Assembly (NCBI GenBank): GCA_003131945.1
Contig: PKWD01000018.1
Coordinates: 1-7,959 of the forward strand
Origin: Acidimicrobiaceae bacterium
Lineage (GTDB): Bacteria; Actinomycetota; Acidimicrobiia; Acidimicrobiales; UBA8190
Reading direction: 5' to 3'
DNA length: 7,959 nucleotides
Shown here: piece by piece, positions 1 through 6,211 of the stretch
Layout: every line of letters starts with the position of its first letter
How positions within the stretch are numbered: position 1 is the stretch's first letter
Notes under the pieces: generated by a model
The model's input: the letters and a program-made list of their open reading frames with translations, nothing else
The model's database searches: none
What the model was told of the DNA's origin: nothing
Translations under genes and position numbers: made by a program

Positions 1-143
1 CCCGAGTCGGGGTTGTGCTCCCAGGCCCACCAGTCATTGTTGACGTTGCCCCCCTCGATCTGGTGCGCCGCGGTGGCGGTGCCCCAGAGGAACCCTTCGG
101 GGAATTCGATCCTCGAGCCGTTCGAATCCTGGTCGGCGGTCAT
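1..143 (-). CDS. Glycoside hydrolase family 1 (beta-glucosidase-like), N-terminal fragment
   Basis: This is the first 47 codons of a gene that leaves the window at base 1. After a short polar N-terminus the protein reads IEFPEGFLWGTATAAHQIEG, then N-N-D-W-W-A-W-E-H. This is the hallmark start of GH1 beta-glucosidases and related glycosidases: the first barrel strand (F-P-x-G-F-x-W-G-x-A-T-A) and the substrate-binding Gln-Ile-Glu-Gly. The family removes terminal sugars, usually beta-linked glucose or galactose, from di- and oligosaccharides by a retaining mechanism using two glutamates. Those glutamates lie beyond the fragment, so activity and specificity cannot be judged. The ATG at 143-141 is the natural start, 12 residues ahead of the conserved block. 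No signal peptide is seen, suggesting a cytoplasmic enzyme. It is divergent from the thioesterase gene, with 65 bases between starts. Family assignment is firm; the exact substrate is unknown. Confidence 0.9.
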   Translation of the reverse strand, partial: MTADQDSNGSRIEFPEGFLWGTATAAHQIEGGNVNNDWWAWEHNPDS

Positions 144-149
144 GGCCGC

Positions 150-155
150 AACCTA
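150..155 (-). promoter_or_regulatory. Candidate -10 box (TAGGTT) for the GH1 gene
   Basis: On the minus strand TAGGTT matches the actinobacterial -10 pattern TANNNT and lies only 6 bases before the ATG at 143. Transcription would then begin at or next to the start codon, giving a leaderless mRNA, which fits the lack of a Shine-Dalgarno sequence. No clear -35 box is seen. Confidence 0.45.
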
Positions 156-196
156 GACGCCCAACGGGGGTGTCGCCCAGGTCGTCCCGGGCCTGC

Positions 197-202
197 CAAC
201 AT
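197..202 (+). promoter_or_regulatory. Weak candidate -10 box (CAACAT) for tesB
   Basis: CAACAT keeps the two most conserved positions of a -10 element (A at the second, T at the sixth) and ends 6 bases before the GTG at 209. That is the same geometry as the better boxes of neighbouring genes. There is no Shine-Dalgarno sequence here. Alone this match is weak. Confidence 0.25.
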
Positions 203-208
203 GGCACG

Positions 209-1066
209 GTGAGTGAGTCCCTCGACTTTTTGGTGCACCTCCTCGACCTCGAACCCATCGAGGTGAACATCTTTCGGGGCATTCAACCTTCAGAAGAGCG
301 CCAGCGCGTCTTCGGCGGCCAGGTGGCCGGCCAGGCCCTGATGGCGGCCGGCCGCACCGTCGAACATGGCCACGTCCATTCGCTGCACTCGTACTTCCTA
401 CGGCCCGGTGACCCCACCACCCCGATCCTCTACGAGGTCGACCGCATCCGCGACGGCAAGTCGTTCACCACCCGGCGGGTGGTGGCCATCCAGCACGGTC
501 GGGCCATCTTCAACATGGCCTGCTCCTTCCACGACGCAGAGCTCGGTCTCGAGCACCAATTCCCCATGCCCGACGTCCCCGGGCCCGAAGAACTCCAATC
601 GTTGCCCGAGCGCTTGGCCCCGTGGCGCGAGGAGCTGGCCGACTGGTTCGTCCGGCCCCACCCGATCGACCAGCGTTACATCGGGGACCTGCCGTGGAAG
701 CAGACCAAAGGGGACTTGCCCTACCAGCGTCTGTGGATCCGAGCCGACGGGGAACTGCCCGATGACCCGCTGCTGCACGCCTGTGTGGCGACGTATGCCT
801 CGGACATGTCGCTGTTCGACACCATGCTCGCCCCCCACGAGGTCAATTGGGACGACGCCGAGTTCATGGGAGCCAGCCTCGATCACTGCATGTGGTTCCA
901 CCGACCGTTCCGCGTCGACGAGTGGCTCCTCTACGACATGGACAGCCCCAACGCCTTCGGCGCCCGAGGGCTGGCCCGTGGCTTCCTCTTCAAACGCGAC
1001 GGCACCCTCGTGGTGTCGATGGTCCAGGAAGGCCTGATGCGCCTCGTACCCCGCGCCGCCCCGTAG
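209..1066 (+). CDS. tesB: Acyl-CoA thioesterase II (TesB family)
   Basis: The enzyme hydrolyses acyl-CoA to free fatty acid and CoA, with a broad chain-length range in this family; it is a cytoplasmic double-hotdog protein. With the GTG start at 209 the product is 285 residues, matching E. coli TesB (286). An upstream in-frame GTG at 170 would add 13 residues of unconserved sequence, so 209 is preferred. Family landmarks: Q-R-V-F-G-G-Q (about 31-38), H-S-Y-F-L-R-P-G-D (60-68), Y-A-S-D (196-199), D-H-C-M-W-F-H-R-P-F (225-234) and V-Q-E-G-L-M-R near the end. The E. coli catalytic Asp204, Thr228 and Gln278 map with a constant offset of 5 to Asp199, Ser223 and Gln273, so the threonine is replaced by serine, a conservative change. 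The gene stands alone: divergent from the GH1 gene and convergent with gltA, 31 bases apart. A role in acyl-CoA turnover is inferred from family only. Confidence 0.93.
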   Translation: MSESLDFLVHLLDLEPIEVNIFRGIQPSEERQRVFGGQVAGQALMAAGRTVEHGHVHSLHSYFLRPGDPTTPILYEVDRIRDGKSFTTRRVVAIQHGRAIFNMACSFHDAELGLEHQFPMPDVPGPEELQSLPERLAPWREELADWFVRPHPIDQRYIGDLPWKQTKGDLPYQRLWIRADGELPDDPLLHACVATYASDMSLFDTMLAPHEVNWDDAEFMGASLDHCMWFHRPFRVDEWLLYDMDSPNAFGARGLARGFLFKRDGTLVVSMVQEGLMRLVPRAAP

Positions 1067-1076
1067 GTCGTCTCCT

Positions 1077-1092
1077 GCCGGCGGCCGCCGGC
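1077..1092. terminator. GC-rich palindrome between convergent tesB and gltA
   Basis: GCCGGCGGCCGCCGGC is a perfect 16-base inverted repeat occupying half of the 31-base gap between the two converging stop codons. It could fold into a hairpin on either transcript and act as a shared terminator. No T-run follows on either side, so it is not a classic intrinsic terminator. Confidence 0.35.
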
Positions 1093-1097
1093 GTCAG

Positions 1098-2369
1098 TCA
1101 GCGGTTGTCGATGGGGACGTAAGGCCGCTCGTCCACCCCGATGTACAGCTGGCGCGGACGGGCGATCTTGGAGTCCTGGTCGAGGAGCTCCTGCCAGTGC
1201 GCCAGCCAGCCGGTAGTGCGGGGAATGGCGAAGAGGACGGGGAACATCTCGAGCGGGAACCCCATGGCCTGGTAGATCAGACCCGAGTAGAAGTCGACAT
1301 TGGGGTAGAGACGGCGCGACGTGAAGTACTCGTCGGAGAGGGCGATCTCCTCCAGCTTGAGGGCGATGTCGAGCAACGGGTTCTTACCCGTCACCGTGAA
1401 GACCTCATCCGCCGTCCGCTTGATGATCTTGGCCCTCGGGTCGTAGCTCTTGTAGACCCGGTGACCGAATCCCTGCAGCCGTCCGCCCTCACCCGTCTTG
1501 ACCGACTCTACGAAGGCCGGGACGTTCTCGATCGACCCGATCTCGGTCAGCATCCGGATGACGGCCTCGTTGGCCCCTCCGTGACGCGGGCCGTACAGCG
1601 CCGCGCAGGCCGCCGCGCAGGCCGAGTAGGGATCGGCATGAGAGGAACCGACGACCCGCATGGCCGTCGTCGAGCAGTTCTGCTCATGGTCGGCATGGAG
1701 AATGAAAAGGATGTCGAGGGCACGCGTGAGGATGGGATTGGGCTCGTAGCGTGGCTCGGCCACCTTCCACATCATCGACAGGAAGTTGGAACAGAAGTCG
1801 AGGGAGTTGTCCGGATAGACGAAGGGCATACCGACGCTGAAGCGGTGGGCGGCGGCGGCCAGGGTCGGCATCTTGGCGATCAGCCGGGTGATCTGCTTGT
1901 GCCGGGACTCCGGATCGAAGATCTCCTTGGCGTCCAGATAGAACGTCGACAGCGCCGCCACCGCCGATACCAACATGCCCATCGGATGGGCGTCGTAATG
2001 GAAGCCCTCGAGGAAGCGCTTGCGTACGTTCTCGTGGATGAACGTGTGCATCGTGACCTCGTTGCGCCACGCCTCGAATTCCACCGGCGTCGGCAACTCA
2101 CCGTGCAGCAACAGGTACGCGACCTCGAGATACGTCGAGTGTTCGGCCAGCTCCTCGATGGGATAGCCGCGGTACCGCAGGATGCCTTCGTCGCCATCGA
2201 GGTAGGTGATGGTGCTCTCACACGCCGCCGTGGACACGAATCCAGGGTCGTAGAACCAGATCCCCGGCAGGAGCTTCGACCATTCACTGGCCGCCACCCC
2301 TCCGTGGTCGATGGGGATTTCGAGCTGGTTCCCCGTCCGGTTGTCGATGATGGTGATGCTCTCGGCCAC
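1098..2369 (-). CDS. gltA: Citrate synthase (type II, GltA-like)
   Basis: This enzyme condenses acetyl-CoA and oxaloacetate to citrate, the entry step of the TCA cycle. The product is 423 residues, close to E. coli GltA (427). The three catalytic residues are visible: His263 in P-R-H-G-G-A-N, His303 in G-F-G-H-R-V-Y-K and Asp359 in N-V-D-F-Y-S-G, corresponding to E. coli His264, His305 and Asp362. Other signatures are the N-terminal domain with S-T-A-A-C-E-S-T-I-T-Y-L-D-G (46-59), H-Y-D-A-H-P-M (124-130) and H-A-D-H-E-Q-N (225-231). The extra N-terminal beta domain and the length mark the hexameric, Gram-negative-like type II group, also common in actinobacteria. The GTG start at 2369 is supported by an AGGAGGT ribosome site 9 bases upstream. 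A promoter precedes it, so it is probably transcribed independently of the gene ending at 2449. The gene looks intact. Methylcitrate synthase is a related alternative, but length and motifs favour citrate synthase. Confidence 0.96.
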   Translation of the reverse strand: MAESITIIDNRTGNQLEIPIDHGGVAASEWSKLLPGIWFYDPGFVSTAACESTITYLDGDEGILRYRGYPIEELAEHSTYLEVAYLLLHGELPTPVEFEAWRNEVTMHTFIHENVRKRFLEGFHYDAHPMGMLVSAVAALSTFYLDAKEIFDPESRHKQITRLIAKMPTLAAAAHRFSVGMPFVYPDNSLDFCSNFLSMMWKVAEPRYEPNPILTRALDILFILHADHEQNCSTTAMRVVGSSHADPYSACAAACAALYGPRHGGANEAVIRMLTEIGSIENVPAFVESVKTGEGGRLQGFGHRVYKSYDPRAKIIKRTADEVFTVTGKNPLLDIALKLEEIALSDEYFTSRRLYPNVDFYSGLIYQAMGFPLEMFPVLFAIPRTTGWLAHWQELLDQDSKIARPRQLYIGVDERPYVPIDNR

Positions 2370-2378
2370 GACGCTCGG

Positions 2379-2385
2379 ACCTCCT
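2379..2385 (-). promoter_or_regulatory. Ribosome binding site of gltA (AGGAGGT)
   Basis: AGGAGGT on the minus strand is a near-perfect anti-Shine-Dalgarno match, 9 bases before the GTG at 2369. It fixes that start. It is the only strong Shine-Dalgarno sequence I found in the left part of the window. Confidence 0.85.
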
Positions 2386-2402
2386 GTGACGTTCCCGCTT
2401 CG

Positions 2403-2432
2403 ATCCTAGGGCTACGCCCGTCGATTGGTCAC
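2403..2432 (-). promoter_or_regulatory. Candidate gltA promoter (GTGACC - 18 - TAGGAT)
   Basis: On the minus strand GTGACC (2432-2427) and TAGGAT (2408-2403) are 18 bases apart, resembling TTGACC and TANNNT of the main sigma factor. Transcription would start near 2396, giving a leader of about 27 bases that contains the ribosome site. The box lies in the 79-base gap after the stop codon at 2449, so gltA need not depend on its upstream neighbour. Confidence 0.5.
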
Positions 2433-2448
2433 CCCGGGACGGGCCCGA

Positions 2449-3621
2449 TCACCCCGAACGTGGCCTCGTAGACGTGGTCGACGGCTTGCTCGTCGGTGTG
2501 GTCGGCGTCTTGGTGGTCGATGTGGTGGCCGGTTTCGTCGTCGATGTCGTCGTGGTCGTCGTCGGCGGCGGGAAGGCCGCCACCCGCAGGGACAGAGATG
2601 CCGAGGCGCCGGCGCCTGCCTCCGGCGGCGTGACCGTGATGCCCAGGACGTAGGACGTCCCCGGCCGAACCGACAGCGGCGGCGGCGACAACGCCACCGA
2701 ATCGCCGGCCCCGATGTCCGTGCTCATCCGCACCGAAGTCGTGGCCCGGGTCGTGGCTTCGGGACCCGTGCCCTGGGGGACAGCCGTCACCACCACCCTC
2801 ACCCCGGCTTCGTCGACGTTGCCCCGGTCGGCCAGCACGACCGTGACGTGCAGAGTCCTCGTCGGGGGCAGCACGCTGACACCGGACGCCCCCGGTACCG
2901 AGGCCGGGTCCGTCGAGAATGTCCCGAGGGCCAGCCGGTGCACCGGTGCGAGCGTTGCCGAACCCACCAGCGCGGCCACGAGCCGCCCCAGTGCCGCATC
3001 GTCCCAAAGGCCGGGATCCGACATCCAGGTCGACGCCGGGAGCAGGGCCGAGCCCGGTGCCCGGCGCAGCGTCCGGCGGCAGGCCGCCCAGGACGCATCG
3101 GCTGATTGGAGAACGCTGCGTGCGCCGTCGAGCATCTGGGCCGCCGCCGCCTCGTCGCCGCCACCGAGACCGCGCCGCCCGCCGAGGAGGCGCCCGAGGG
3201 CACTTTGCACCTGGCCCGCCGCACGCCGGCGGTCGTCCATGGCCGTTGCGCACCGGCCGTCGGCGTCGCCGGACGGCACCGGCGGGGTGAGCGCCGCGAA
3301 CCGGCGTTCGTCCTGCGCCGTGTCAGCGGCGATCAAGCTGAGATCGGAGAAGAAGGTCGTCCGTTCGAGCGACGCTCCGTTTCTGATGATGGCATTCAGG
3401 GCCGAGCTCGACGCGTTCGATTGCGTCACGATCGGTGTGGCCAGCACGGCGAAGCTGCGATCGACCGTGCGCCTGTCGGGTCCCGATGCAGGCCCGATCT
3501 GAGAGACGGCGCCCACGGCAAGCACCACGAGGGCGGCCACCACGACAAAGGGGGCGGCCACCCGGGCCACGCCCCGCCCCACGCCACGTCGCCGTCGGAG
3601 CCGGCGTCGTTCCCCGACCAC
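2449..3621 (-). CDS. Unrecognised membrane-anchored secreted protein with Thr-rich tail
   Basis: I do not recognise this 390-residue protein. It has a very basic N-terminus (R-R-R-L-R-R-R-R, 5-12), one hydrophobic segment (about 22-40) that would act as an uncleaved anchor or signal, and an extracellular part. Residues about 55-235 are Ala/Arg-rich and probably helical, with two cysteines (124 and 181) that could form a disulfide. Residues about 250-348 alternate hydrophobic beta-strand patterns (T-L-H-V-T-V-V-L-A-D-R-G-N-V-D, then Y-V-L-G-I-T-V-T-P-P), like a CARDB or Ig-like beta-sandwich. Residues 352-388 are nearly all Thr, Ser, Pro and Lys, as in flexible or wall-spanning tails. The GTG start at 3621 is the only ordinary start before an in-frame stop at 3666. 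It is divergent from the LCP ligase gene with 98 bases between starts, so shared regulation and a cell-wall role are plausible but unproven. It does not look like a canonical lipoprotein (no lipobox). Confidence 0.75.
   Translation of the reverse strand: MVGERRRLRRRRGVGRGVARVAAPFVVVAALVVLAVGAVSQIGPASGPDRRTVDRSFAVLATPIVTQSNASSSALNAIIRNGASLERTTFFSDLSLIAADTAQDERRFAALTPPVPSGDADGRCATAMDDRRRAAGQVQSALGRLLGGRRGLGGGDEAAAAQMLDGARSVLQSADASWAACRRTLRRAPGSALLPASTWMSDPGLWDDAALGRLVAALVGSATLAPVHRLALGTFSTDPASVPGASGVSVLPPTRTLHVTVVLADRGNVDEAGVRVVVTAVPQGTGPEATTRATTSVRMSTDIGAGDSVALSPPPLSVRPGTSYVLGITVTPPEAGAGASASLSLRVAAFPPPTTTTTTSTTKPATTSTTKTPTTPTSKPSTTSTRPRSG
2458..2568. repeat. Low-complexity tract encoding the Thr/Ser/Pro tail
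   Basis: The plus strand is dominated by GTCGTC- and GTGGTC-like triplets, which read on the minus strand as runs of ACC and ACG threonine codons (residues 352-388 of the secreted protein). It is coding low complexity, prone to length change by slippage, not an independent element. Confidence 0.7.
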
Positions 3622-3628
3622 CGCCAGG

Positions 3629-3634
3629 ACCCTA
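3629..3634 (-). promoter_or_regulatory. Candidate -10 box (TAGGGT) for the secreted-protein gene
   Basis: TAGGGT on the minus strand fits TANNNT and ends 7 bases before the GTG at 3621, so the transcript would start at the initiation codon. No Shine-Dalgarno sequence lies at the usual distance, in agreement with a leaderless mRNA. Confidence 0.45.
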
Positions 3635-3705
3635 TCGGTCGTGGCCCGACCAGCGAGAGCCGATCACCCCGAGCCGGGATACCCGGAACGCGACACGGCC
3701 ACCAC

Positions 3706-3711
3706 TACACT
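3706..3711 (+). promoter_or_regulatory. Candidate -10 box (TACACT) for the LCP gene
   Basis: TACACT fits TANNNT and ends 8 bases before the GTG at 3720. The intervening bases CGCCTCCC hold no Shine-Dalgarno sequence. A leaderless transcript beginning at the GTG is the simplest reading. No -35 consensus was found 16-18 bases upstream. Confidence 0.5.
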
Positions 3712-3719
3712 CGCCTCCC

Positions 3720-5282
3720 GTGCCCGAGAGCACCCCCGCCACGCCTCCCTCCGTCTACGCGCGCGGCGATGTCCGCCGCAAGAGGCGACAACGCCTCGTG
3801 AGGCGTCTGGTCCGCGTGGGCGCCCTCGTCATCGCCCTCGTCGTGGTCGTGGCCGGGTCCGCCATCGGTTACACCGAATACCGGAACCACCAGATCGACC
3901 ACGTCCAGGTGGGCGATCTCCAGGCCGTGCCCCCCTCCGGGGTGGAGAACATCGTCCTCGTCGGCTCGACCTCACGATGCGCCCTCAAGCAGCAGAATCC
4001 CGCCTTCGGGCTCTGTTCCGACGGCGTCACCGGGGTCAACAGCGACGTGGTGATGATCCTGCACCTCAATCCGAAGACCGGCACCGCCTCGATCCTCTCC
4101 ATCCCCCGGGACCTCTTCGTGCCCAACGCACGGGGCTCGGAGCCGAACAAGATCGATGCCGCCCTGGCACAGGGGCCCGAGGTCCTCATCAAAGCCATCC
4201 AGGAGGACTTCGGCATCCCCATCCAGCACTACGTCGAGTTGAATTTCGACAGCTTCCAGAACGTCGTCAACGCCTTGGGCGGCATCAAGATGTACTTCCC
4301 CATGCCCCTCTACGACGCCGAGTCCTCGCTCAACATCTCGACCGCCGGCTGTCACCTCCTGAACGGCTTCGAGGCTCTGGCCGTGGTGCGGGCCCGCCAC
4401 CTCCAGTACAAGCCCCCCCGCGTGAAGACGAACGACCGGGCCGCCTGGCCCTATGACCCCGAGAGCGACCTGAGCAGGATCCGACGCGACCACGAATTCC
4501 TCCGGGTCCTGGCCACCGCCGTGTCGACCAGGGGGCTCAGCAACCCCGTGACCGACAACGACCTCCTCGGCGCCGTGGCCCCCCAGCTCGAGGTGGACTC
4601 CAGCTTCTCCCTGGGCGACATGCTCGGGACCGTCCTCACCTTCCACGGCGTGAACCCGAACTCGGCGCCCCAGCAGACCATGCCGGTCATCGTCGACACC
4701 GAGAACTACCTGGCCGGCGGCTATGACTACGGCAGCGTCGAGCTGACCAGTCAGCCCCAGGATCTCCAGGTCGTCGACAACTTCCTGGGCCTCGCCGCCA
4801 ACCGCGACACCATGACGAGCAAGCTCCTCCCGGCCGCCTCCGGCATCACCGTCTCGGTTCTGAACGGCACCGGCATCAGCGGCCAGGCGGCGGCGACGGC
4901 AAGCGCGCTGCGGGCCCTCGGTCTCGACATCGTCGGCACCGGGGATTCCCCGCCCGTGGGCGCCGTGTCCGAAACGACTGTCACCTACTCCTCCGGCCAT
5001 GAGGCGGCCGCCGAGCGGGTGGCCCATGACATCAACGGCGCCGTCGTCATGGGTCTCGAGACCACCTCCCAGGGCGCCGATGTCACCGTCGTCACCGGCT
5101 CCGACTTCGCCGTCATCGCCCCGACCACGCCGTCCTCCACCGGCGCCACGACACCGGCCTCCACCGGGACAGGCGCCGCCTCGGTCGCCTCGGCCGTTCT
5201 CGCCCCGCCTTCGCCGGCGACCCAGAAGCTGGCCCCCTTCGACCCTCGTGCCTGCACGGCTTCGGGAGGCGAAGGATCCTGA
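3720..5282 (+). CDS. LytR-CpsA-Psr (LCP) cell-wall ligase with LytR_C domain
   Basis: LCP proteins transfer lipid-linked glycopolymers (teichoic acid, capsule, arabinogalactan) onto peptidoglycan outside the membrane. This 520-residue protein has a short basic cytoplasmic N-terminus, one membrane segment (about 33-50), an LCP domain (about 75-270) and a LytR_C domain (about 375-445, opening I-T-V-S-V-L-N-G-T-G). It ends in a Ser/Thr/Ala/Pro-rich tail. LCP motifs seen: N-I-V-L-V-G-S-T-S-R (77-86), S-D-V-V-M (108-112), L-S-I-P-R-D-L-F-V-P (126-135), K-I-D-A-A-L (144-149), N-A-L-G-G-I (184-189) and D-L-S-R-I-R-R-D-H-E-F-L (250-261). Oddities: Thr84 replaces the usual first metal-binding Asp, an insertion with Cys87 and Cys99 follows, and R-D-H stands for the common R-Q-Q. 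The frame is open from 3435, but a GTG at 3720 gives the normal topology and avoids overlapping the divergent gene. The actual polymer substrate is unknown. Confidence 0.92.
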   Translation: MPESTPATPPSVYARGDVRRKRRQRLVRRLVRVGALVIALVVVVAGSAIGYTEYRNHQIDHVQVGDLQAVPPSGVENIVLVGSTSRCALKQQNPAFGLCSDGVTGVNSDVVMILHLNPKTGTASILSIPRDLFVPNARGSEPNKIDAALAQGPEVLIKAIQEDFGIPIQHYVELNFDSFQNVVNALGGIKMYFPMPLYDAESSLNISTAGCHLLNGFEALAVVRARHLQYKPPRVKTNDRAAWPYDPESDLSRIRRDHEFLRVLATAVSTRGLSNPVTDNDLLGAVAPQLEVDSSFSLGDMLGTVLTFHGVNPNSAPQQTMPVIVDTENYLAGGYDYGSVELTSQPQDLQVVDNFLGLAANRDTMTSKLLPAASGITVSVLNGTGISGQAAATASALRALGLDIVGTGDSPPVGAVSETTVTYSSGHEAAAERVAHDINGAVVMGLETTSQGADVTVVTGSDFAVIAPTTPSSTGATTPASTGTGAASVASAVLAPPSPATQKLAPFDPRACTASGGEGS

Positions 5283-5295
5283 GCCAGCGGGCCCC

Positions 5296-6115
5296 CTGAG
5301 CCGTCGGCGCCTCCGCCGCAGCCCTAGCTCTGGTGGCCGGTTGCGCTGGAGCCCGTCACGCTTCGGGCGGGACGAGCCGGCCAGCCACGCACCACGCCAC
5401 TACGACGGCGACGACGCTCGGGTCCACCCCCACCACCCTCCAGGTCGTGCCCTGTTCCTTTGATGGCCCCACCCGAGCGGGCCCTGATCACCGCCACTCC
5501 CACCGCCGTCACCGTAGGTCAGGGACTGCGGGTCTCGGGAACCGACTGCCGCGGCGCCGGTGACCAAGCCCACGTGGGGATCCAGGGTGGATACGACCCC
5601 GATGGCGGGAACGTCGGTCCCTGATTCCTGGCACCAACGGCTCATGATCTGTCGTCATTACCGTGGCCGACGTCACCCCACCGGGTTCCGTGGCCGTCAG
5701 TGCCGGCTGCATGTTCGTGGACAGGACCGTCTTCGCCTACCCGTCGGTACAGATCCAGGTGACGACGTACCGGCGCCTACAGGTCTTGCCCGGCTCCACC
5801 GTGCCGGCCGGGTCCGATCTGCGAATCTCGCCCGTCGGACTCTGTCCCACGCCGGCTCGGGCTGGACCCGTACTTCGCCGAGGTAGTTCTCGAGCAGACC
5901 GGACCACACCCTCTCGTCGTGGCCGGGACCAACCCCGGGATCAACGCATGAGGCAACTGGTCGACGACTTTGCCGGTACCGGCCGGCACCCCGCCGGGTC
6001 GTTACGTCCTGGACGTCTGTGCATGGTCCACGAGGCCTACGTGGCCTATTACCAACCTGTGCCGGTCACAGTCGGCAGACCCTCGAGACTGAGTCGACCC
6101 GAGGCCGCCGACTGA
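5296..6115 (+). pseudogene. Frameshifted lipoprotein with Ig-like repeats
   Basis: A secreted lipoprotein can be read only by switching frames. A basic start S-R-R-R-L-R-R (from CTG at 5296, perhaps once GTG) is followed in another frame (5300-5462) by a hydrophobic stretch ending in the lipobox L-V-A-G-C (Cys codon 5342-5344) and a Thr-rich linker. Next comes A-T-P-T-A-V-T-V-G-Q-G-L-R-V-S-G-T-D-C (5463-5621), then D-S-W-H-Q-R-L-M-I, then T-P-P-G-S-V-A-V-S-A-G-C (from 5651). Then P-G-S-T-V-P-A-G-S-D-L-R-I (about 5785-5830), a stretch with an in-frame TGA at 5949 before G-N-W-S-T-T-L-P-V-P-A-G-T-P-P-G-R-Y, and last Y-Q-P-V-P-V-T-V-G up to the stop at 6113. These are two Ig-like beta-sandwich repeats of a type common in actinobacterial surface proteins. 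It starts 14 bases after the LCP stop, so it was probably in that operon. About six shifts and one stop mean either a decayed gene or poor sequence. Confidence 0.7.
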
Positions 6116-6133
6116 CATGGGCGAGCGCACGCA

Positions 6134-6183
6134 CGGCCCGGGCCGACAACAGCCACGGCGCCCGGTCGGTACGGCAACCGGGC
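6134..6183. terminator. Hairpins between the broken lipoprotein gene and the sqdB fragment
   Basis: The 96-base gap between these convergent genes holds a perfect 12-base palindrome CGGCCCGGGCCG (6134-6145) and a 7-base-pair stem GCCCGGT/ACCGGGC (6160-6166 with 6177-6183, 10-base loop). Either could end transcription from both sides. No T-run follows, so support is structural only. Confidence 0.3.
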
Positions 6184-6211
6184 CCGGGGCGTCGTCGTCG
6201 TTTTCAGATGT

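Noticed and set aside
1197..2471. 424-codon open frame on the plus strand opposite citrate synthase
   Set aside because: It is an antisense shadow of gltA: the product is Arg/Asp/Gly-rich without family motifs, while the minus frame has full citrate synthase catalytic residues. Long antisense frames are common in GC-rich DNA.
3435..3719. Upstream extension of the LCP reading frame
   Set aside because: It overlaps the start of the divergent gene and would put about 95 Arg/Pro-rich residues before the membrane segment. The GTG at 3720 gives the usual LCP topology.
2425..3801. Several plus-strand open frames opposite the secreted protein
   Set aside because: All are Arg/Gly/Pro-rich shadows. 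The minus frame has a sensible layout: basic N-terminus, membrane segment, beta domain and Thr-rich tail.
3972..5027. 351-codon open frame on the minus strand opposite the LCP gene
   Set aside because: Low-complexity Gly/Val/His/Glu composition with no domain signature; the plus strand encodes a clear LCP and LytR_C protein over the same bases.
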